Shown: positions 6,334-10,749 of the stretch, piece by piece
Layout of the letters: each line of letters opens with the position of its first letter
Position numbering within the stretch: the first letter of the stretch is position 1
Assembly: GCA_023251195.1 (NCBI GenBank)
Contig: JAHEZG010000115.1
Span: 1 to 10,749 of the forward strand
Length of the DNA: 10,749 nucleotides
Reading direction: 5' to 3'
Source of the DNA: Chitinophagaceae bacterium
GTDB taxonomy: Bacteria; Bacteroidota; Bacteroidia; Chitinophagales; UBA10324
Translations under genes and position numbers: made by a program
The notes under the pieces: model-generated
What the model was told of the DNA's origin: nothing
Database searches by the model: none
Seen by the model: the letters and a program-made list of their open reading frames with translations, nothing else

Positions 6334-9045
6334 TTAATTTACCACAACAATTTTTTGCTGCCATAATTTATTGGCGGAGTGAACTGATAAAATATACATT
6401 CCAGCCGAAGCATTGCGCATTGAAAAAGTATTAATAGATGAACCGGAAAATTTTCCGGATAAAAATTTTCGTCCTGTTAAATCATAAACATCATAGTCAT
6501 ATTTATTTTCATCGGGTAACTGAATATATATTTTTCCATTGGACGATTGAACCGGATTTGGAAAAACCTGAATTGATTTTTGCTTTTCAATTTCTTTAAC
6601 AGAAACCAGATTCAGGGGAGAATCTAAAACCAACACATAAGATGAAAATGGATTCAGCGTATAAGAACCGGTGACAATGTTTCCATCCAGATCACGAAAA
6701 ACAGAATCGGCACCAAGCGGAACAGAAATTGTGTTCGGAGAATAATTCATCAGCAAAACCGACATCCGTGTTGAGTCGTGTTTGAAAACCGAAACCGGAA
6801 ACAAGTGAATATTATCAAAATAAACCAGCGAATCATTTTGATGAATTTCAAAATTCAATGCCAACGGGTTATCGCTTAAAGGCGATTGAAAAAGATATTG
6901 ATAATCATTCCTCATTATATTGATTGGAAAAAATTTATTCAACCCGATTTGCCCGTATGGATAATTGTGCTCCCTGATATCAGTATGCAGCATTCCGTTT
7001 TTAGTGCCTGCTACTGAATAACTAAACTGATAAAATTGATTTTGAAGCAATGGAAAATACGCAGAACTGATTTTTGCCTGATCAATCGGAAGTGGATTGG
7101 TAACTTTAAACTTTATGCAACCATCATCCATCATGGTGAGGTTATCGAGTAGTACTTCGTTGTTGGTAGTTGGCGAAGTTGCCCAGTTATCATAGTTATT
7201 GGTAAAATTTCCATTTTGAATTAAATCACTACCAGTGGTATCGATAGCAATAAAATTATTCCATTGAACATTTGATGAATGGCTGTTAGAATCCTGAGCA
7301 GTGACCTGAGTCCATTTTGGAATAGAAAATGGAGTATAAAATGAATTGGTATCAACATTGGCCAGCTGGTAAATTGGAAAATAATCGTATGGATTACAAT
7401 AATAATTGCTGTCGCCTTTTATTGGAAAAAAATTCTGACTTGCTCCGGTGAGTTTAATATCCGGCTGTTTATCGGATAATGAATAAAGTATATTGTTATT
7501 GAGGTAAATGTTGTTGGTTGCATTTACCGTATCACCATCAATAAAAAAAAGCTGTCCTTGCTGGTTGTTATAAATGACATTGTTTTTTAAATAGTGGTTT
7601 TGATTATTCGGACCAAAATAAATTCCATAAGAAGAAGAGTTAACAATTGTGTTGTTTATGATTGTGTCGTTGTGAATATTTTCAGCAAAATAAATTCCGA
7701 ATGCCGATAATTTTTCTGAGTTAGTTCCTTCGATATTACCATTAGTATTTAAAATAAAATTATCAGCAATAAAATTGAAATTTGATTGCTGGCCATAAAA
7801 TACAATTGCACCACCTGCATCGAGCAAAAGCATACAATTGCTTAATAAATTTTTTTCAACTCTGTTTGCCTGATTGTACAATGTAATTCCTGCATATCCG
7901 CAACTGTCAATTATATTATTTGTTATAGTATCCAAAATAGCAGATGACAACCTAATTCCTTCGCCCTGGCAGTAATCATCAAATCCAAATCCTTTTTGGA
8001 GGCCCATTCTATTGATTCGATTATCAACGATTTTAGAATGAAAAAAAAACTCTGAAAAAATTCCTCCTCCAGTACAATCTTCAAAATCATTATTTATTAA
8101 AAGGCATTTGTTTGTAGTTGAATGAAAATAAACAGCCCACTCTTTACACATTTTAAATAAACAATTCTTTATAATTATCGAAACTGCAACCCCTTGAATA
8201 TGTATTGCATCTTTCGACTGACCAACAAATTGAATATTCTCAATTACTACATTGTTTAAATTGAATTCAGAATAAAACGCATAATCTATTACAGATGCAT
8301 TAATTGTTGAATTGTTTACAATACTGCCGAATGGTGGAATTAAATAAATGTGATCAATTAAAGTATCACAAAACCATTCATTAACGGTATCCAGTATTTC
8401 GAATTTGTTATAAAAAAAGAAACCGCTTAGTTGTGGAATACCAAATTGTGTTTGAGGAGAGAATACTGCAATTCCCTGAAAGAAAGTATCAACTTTTCTC
8501 ATTTCATATTTTATTCCTTCAGAACGAATTGCAACATTGGCATTATCCCAATATCCATCTGGTTGATTTAATAAATTATTAAAAACAAAATCTCCAACAT
8601 TTGAACTTTGTGTTGAAATAAAACCCGTGTTTGGATATCTTGCCGGTTGCATCCATTTACCGTTAAACCAAATACTTTTAACATTGCTTGTATCTGTTAC
8701 TGAGTATATATTTCCTGTATTATTCCAACCTGTTATTTTTTTAAATCCGGATATTATTGGTTTTTCTCCGGTTCCAAACTTTCCAAAATAAATTGGAGCA
8801 CTTGTGCTTCCTGAATTATGAATTCTTATCGTGCCTAAAAAAACATCGTCACTTTTTAAAAGTACGGAATCTCCAGGAAAAAAATTTATTGAATTTAAAT
8901 GTGTTAAAGTTTCCCATGCTGAGTCTGGAAGCATACCGGAATAATTATCATTTCCAGAACTTGACGATACATAATAAGTTGTTGCCATTACCCATTCGAG
9001 GTTGATTGCTAATAATATGAAAATGGAGATAATTATTTTTTTCAT
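6334..9045 (-). CDS. Secreted right-handed beta-helix protein with T9SS type A sorting domain
   Basis: This is a predicted secreted or surface protein of 903 residues. Residues 1-21 are a signal peptide (MKK, hydrophobic core, cleavage near VMA/TT). Residues 22-100 match the cap of many beta-helix polysaccharide-acting proteins (TTYYVSSSSGNDNYSG, then a PGDSVLLKSDDVF strand). Residues about 260-530 are dense in short strand-Asn-turn repeats such as ITNNIIDS, IINNTIVNS and LKNNVIYNN, with LDAGGAIVFYG (408-418). About 605-750 resembles a jelly-roll carbohydrate-binding module (LIQNGNFTNNYDNW to YFDNIHLFPV). Residues 818-903 are a T9SS type A domain: VFPNPV, YDLTGRK, and a final MYILSVHS...KIVVVN. 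Such domains direct export across the outer membrane by T9SS. Substrate and enzymatic activity cannot be assigned; a polysaccharide lyase or glycosidase is plausible. By eye it is more AT-rich than neighbouring housekeeping genes. Confidence 0.88.
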   Translation of the reverse strand: MKKIIISIFILLAINLEWVMATTYYVSSSSGNDNYSGMLPDSAWETLTHLNSINFFPGDSVLLKSDDVFLGTIRIHNSGSTSAPIYFGKFGTGEKPIISGFKKITGWNNTGNIYSVTDTSNVKSIWFNGKWMQPARYPNTGFISTQSSNVGDFVFNNLLNQPDGYWDNANVAIRSEGIKYEMRKVDTFFQGIAVFSPQTQFGIPQLSGFFFYNKFEILDTVNEWFCDTLIDHIYLIPPFGSIVNNSTINASVIDYAFYSEFNLNNVVIENIQFVGQSKDAIHIQGVAVSIIIKNCLFKMCKEWAVYFHSTTNKCLLINNDFEDCTGGGIFSEFFFHSKIVDNRINRMGLQKGFGFDDYCQGEGIRLSSAILDTITNNIIDSCGYAGITLYNQANRVEKNLLSNCMLLLDAGGAIVFYGQQSNFNFIADNFILNTNGNIEGTNSEKLSAFGIYFAENIHNDTIINNTIVNSSSYGIYFGPNNQNHYLKNNVIYNNQQGQLFFIDGDTVNATNNIYLNNNILYSLSDKQPDIKLTGASQNFFPIKGDSNYYCNPYDYFPIYQLANVDTNSFYTPFSIPKWTQVTAQDSNSHSSNVQWNNFIAIDTTGSDLIQNGNFTNNYDNWATSPTTNNEVLLDNLTMMDDGCIKFKVTNPLPIDQAKISSAYFPLLQNQFYQFSYSVAGTKNGMLHTDIREHNYPYGQIGLNKFFPINIMRNDYQYLFQSPLSDNPLALNFEIHQNDSLVYFDNIHLFPVSVFKHDSTRMSVLLMNYSPNTISVPLGADSVFRDLDGNIVTGSYTLNPFSSYVLVLDSPLNLVSVKEIEKQKSIQVFPNPVQSSNGKIYIQLPDENKYDYDVYDLTGRKFLSGKFSGSSINTFSMRNASAGMYILSVHSANKLWQQKIVVVN
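6443..6458. repeat. Perfect 16-bp palindrome
   Basis: CCGGAAAATTTTCCGG is a perfect palindrome within the part of the beta-helix gene that encodes the T9SS sorting domain, about 115 bases upstream of the rel start. As RNA it would fold to a 6-bp stem with an AATT loop. It could be a dimeric-protein site or chance; it encodes ordinary residues (Ser-Gly-Lys-Phe-Ser-Gly). Confidence 0.4.
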
Positions 9046-9085
9046 CAGGGCTGAAATGTACAGTAAACTCAGTGTGTCAACTTTG

Positions 9086-9093
9086 CAAAAATA
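9086..9093 (-). promoter_or_regulatory. Possible -7 promoter core for the beta-helix gene
   Basis: The minus strand reads TATTTTTG here, an exact match to the Bacteroidota -7 core TAnnTTTG. Transcription would begin about 35 bases before the ATG at 9045. I could not find a TTG -33 element at the usual spacing, so the match is only half a promoter. Confidence 0.3.
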
Positions 9094-9190
9094 TCAACGA
9101 AAGCAATGTGTATCATTTAAATTTTCATTTACGGGGTCACCAATCGCTTCATATACATTCACAAAAATTTAATTTAAAAATAAAATATCC

Positions 9191-9955
9191 ATGGCAGCCA
9201 CCACCCACACAAGTAAAGAAATGAATGAAGAAAAAACTTCGTCGTTAAAAAAATTACTTGAAGCAGGTCGCACGCTGCAGCAGGCAGGCAATCACCACCA
9301 CCCTTTTAATGAAAAACTGGATTGGATTGAAACACTCATTCATACTGAAGAACTGGAGCGCCGCCGTTTTGCCGAATACCTGAATGAAGAATTGGGGTCA
9401 ATGCTTGCAGGCATTAAATTAAAATTCACCTCCATCGAAAAAGAAGCAAGTGGTTTTTCAACCACATCAAAAGAATCGTTTAATGCAGGAGTTAATTTAT
9501 TGGATGAGGCAATAGAACAAATCAGAAATCTGGCGCATCATGAAATGCCTATGAATATGGATTTTGGCTTAACAAATGCCATAAACAATCTTGTTACCAG
9601 AATTAATGATTCTGCTTTACTGGTTATTCAACTTCACATCATCAATTCTGAAATCAGTTTACCGGTTGCTTTGGAAACAACCGCTTACCGTATTTTACAG
9701 GAATTGCTTAAAAATATTATGTATCATGCTAAAGCAGTTAACTCAAGTATTTTTATATATCAGCATGGTTCAAAATTGCTGATCGAAATATCAGATGACG
9801 GAATTGGATTTAATTACCAAAAAGAATTGCATCATCCACGCGGGCTTGGCTTGAAAAAAATATTTCAGCGTGTGCAAATGCTGGGTGGAAAAATTGATGT
9901 GCTTTCTACTCAAAAAATCGGAACCAAGTTCAGTATTGAACTTCCGCTTAAATAA
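9191..9955 (+). CDS. NarL-type histidine-kinase-like protein lacking the phosphoacceptor histidine
   Basis: This 254-residue soluble protein has the layout of the cytoplasmic half of a NarL/DesK-class sensor kinase, with no membrane segment or recognisable sensor domain. A 50-residue charged N-terminus with His clusters leads into the dimerisation helix at 53-80. There, the family H-box form LHDxLGQ appears as LNEELGS (64-70): Asn65 (codon AAT) stands where the phosphorylated His should be, and Ser70 where phosphatase-active members carry Gln. The ATPase domain looks functional: N-box ELLKNIMYHAKA (171-182), G1-box DDGIGF (202-207) and G2-box RGLGLKKI (217-224), ending GTKFSIELPLK. The start is ATG 9191, preceded by an in-frame TAA at 9170-9172. 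It is divergent from the beta-helix gene and 109 bases before a response regulator. It may be a pseudokinase, a heterodimer partner or an ATP-dependent regulator; normal autophosphorylation is not expected. Confidence 0.85.
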   Translation: MAATTHTSKEMNEEKTSSLKKLLEAGRTLQQAGNHHHPFNEKLDWIETLIHTEELERRRFAEYLNEELGSMLAGIKLKFTSIEKEASGFSTTSKESFNAGVNLLDEAIEQIRNLAHHEMPMNMDFGLTNAINNLVTRINDSALLVIQLHIINSEISLPVALETTAYRILQELLKNIMYHAKAVNSSIFIYQHGSKLLIEISDDGIGFNYQKELHHPRGLGLKKIFQRVQMLGGKIDVLSTQKIGTKFSIELPLK

Positions 9956-9980
9956 TTTCATCAACTACAATTCACAAATA

Positions 9981-10006
9981 GTGGTTAGCAATAAGTAACT
10001 AACCGC
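9981..10006 (+). other. Hairpin between kinase-like gene and response regulator
   Basis: GTGGTTAG (9981-9988) pairs with CTAACCGC (9999-10006) over 8 positions, with one G-T wobble, around a 10-base loop. No T-run follows, so it is not a standard intrinsic terminator. It ends 4 bases before the -33 element of the response-regulator promoter, so it could be an operator or a transcript-slowing structure. Its arms resemble the CAATTAG-type heptamers seen near fur. Confidence 0.35.
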
Positions 10007-10010
10007 TCCG

Positions 10011-10038
10011 TTGGTTGTATATTCACCTGATAATTTTG
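10011..10038 (+). promoter_or_regulatory. Promoter of the response-regulator gene
   Basis: TTG (10011-10013), 17 bases, then TAATTTTG (10031-10038) fits the Bacteroidota housekeeping promoter pattern TTG-N17-23-TAnnTTTG exactly. Transcription would start near 10043-10046, giving a leader of about 20 bases before the ATG at 10065. It implies the regulator can be expressed independently of the kinase-like gene. Confidence 0.5.
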
Positions 10039-10064
10039 AATCACAAACTCATGAAGAATTAATT

Positions 10065-10749
10065 ATGGAGTTAATTAAAATTTTTGTGGCTGATGATCAC
10101 CAGCTATTTATTGAAGGAATTAAAGCACTTACCCGCGACAGTCAGGAAGTGAAGTTGATAGGTGAGGCTGAAAACGTAGAGGATTTATTAAATCAATTAA
10201 AAACAACTGTTCCCGATGTTATTTTAATGGATATTAATATGCCGAAAATAAATGGCATTGAAGCCACAAAAAAAATCCGTCAACTTTATCCTGATATCAA
10301 AATTTTAGCGCTTACCATGTTCGACGATACATTGTATGTATCTGAAATGATAAAAGCAGGAGCATCAGGTTACTTATTAAAAAATGCCGGACGAGCCGAA
10401 CTGATTACAGCCATTACAACAGTTTATAAAGGGGAACGATATGTGAGCAGTGAAGTTTCCTTAAAAATGATTGATAAGATGAATGCCGGCGATCATACCT
10501 CTTCAGCAGAAAATAAAATGCCACCGGTTCGAAAATCAGAAGTGACTAAGAAGGAATTGGAAATTTTAAAACTGATTGCAACAGAATTAACCAATGCTGA
10601 AATTGCCGTAAAGTTGAACAACAGTCCAATGACAATTATTACTCACCGGAAAAATTTATTGCGCAAACTCGGTGTAAAAAATACCGCCGGACTAATTAAG
10701 TACGCAATGGAAAACGGAATGCTGAACGATGATTACCAGATTGGTAAGC
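10065..10749 (+). CDS. NarL/LuxR-family response regulator (open at right edge)
   Basis: This is a two-component DNA-binding regulator; 228 complete codons are visible and no stop is reached, but length suggests only the last few residues are missing. The receiver domain (about 4-120) is complete and looks active: acidic pair Asp10-Asp11, phosphoacceptor Asp56 in ILMDINMP, Thr84 in LALT and Lys106 in GYLLK. A linker (about 125-158) leads to a LuxR-type helix-turn-helix (159-220) with TKKELEILKLIA, LTNAEIAVKLN and HRKNLLRKLGVKN, the standard recognition-helix layout. The start at ATG 10065 gives MELIKIFVADDH, the usual lead into the receiver; the earlier ATG at 10051 reaches a stop after three codons. 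It follows the kinase-like gene by 109 bases with its own promoter match. Phosphorylation probably comes from another kinase if the adjacent one is inactive. Confidence 0.95.
   Translation, partial: MELIKIFVADDHQLFIEGIKALTRDSQEVKLIGEAENVEDLLNQLKTTVPDVILMDINMPKINGIEATKKIRQLYPDIKILALTMFDDTLYVSEMIKAGASGYLLKNAGRAELITAITTVYKGERYVSSEVSLKMIDKMNAGDHTSSAENKMPPVRKSEVTKKELEILKLIATELTNAEIAVKLNNSPMTIITHRKNLLRKLGVKNTAGLIKYAMENGMLNDDYQIGK

Noticed and set aside
8041..8049. Run of nine A within the beta-helix gene, considered as a phase-variation tract
   Set aside because: The frame is intact, the run encodes Phe-Phe-Phe within a beta-helix turn, and runs of this length are common in this AT-rich gene.
10051..10062. 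ATG at 10051 as start of the response regulator
   Set aside because: It reads ATG AAG AAT TAA, stopping after three codons, and is out of frame with the regulator.

Overview
The window looks like chromosomal DNA from a member of the Bacteroidota. The DNA is AT-rich and the genes lack clear Shine-Dalgarno sequences. One secreted protein ends in a type IX secretion (T9SS) sorting domain. At least one site matches the Bacteroidota promoter pattern TTG-N17-TAnnTTTG, and the neighbouring genes rel, fur and purA are in an order I recall from this phylum. I cannot fix the genus; a Chitinophagales- or Sphingobacteriales-like lineage is a guess.

Minus-strand block, read from right to left (9045 down to 1). 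It opens with a 903-residue secreted right-handed beta-helix protein carrying a T9SS C-terminal domain. Only 7 bases later comes a bifunctional (p)ppGpp synthetase/hydrolase (Rel), followed almost immediately by a Fur-family metalloregulator. A 305-base non-coding gap holds a terminator-like hairpin and two degenerate short tandem repeats. Then come adenylosuccinate synthase (purA), an 83-residue lysine-rich/aspartate-rich low-complexity protein, stand-alone aminodeoxychorismate synthase component I (pabB), and the start of an SlyD-like FKBP prolyl isomerase that runs off the left edge.

Plus-strand block (9191 to the right edge). It is divergent from the beta-helix gene across 145 bases. A soluble NarL-type histidine-kinase-like protein is followed by a NarL/LuxR response regulator that runs off the right edge. 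The kinase-like protein keeps its ATP-binding boxes but has Asn where the phosphoacceptor His should be. The response regulator looks intact and has its own good promoter match.

How the genes relate. Rel makes and degrades (p)ppGpp, a known inhibitor of adenylosuccinate synthase, so the rel-fur-purA neighbourhood links stringent control, metal sensing and purine synthesis. PabB feeds folate synthesis. The items most worth checking are the degenerate kinase beside an intact regulator, a terminator-like hairpin inside the first codons of pabB, and the accessory T9SS gene lodged directly upstream of rel. I do not see a clearly new defence or mobile system here.
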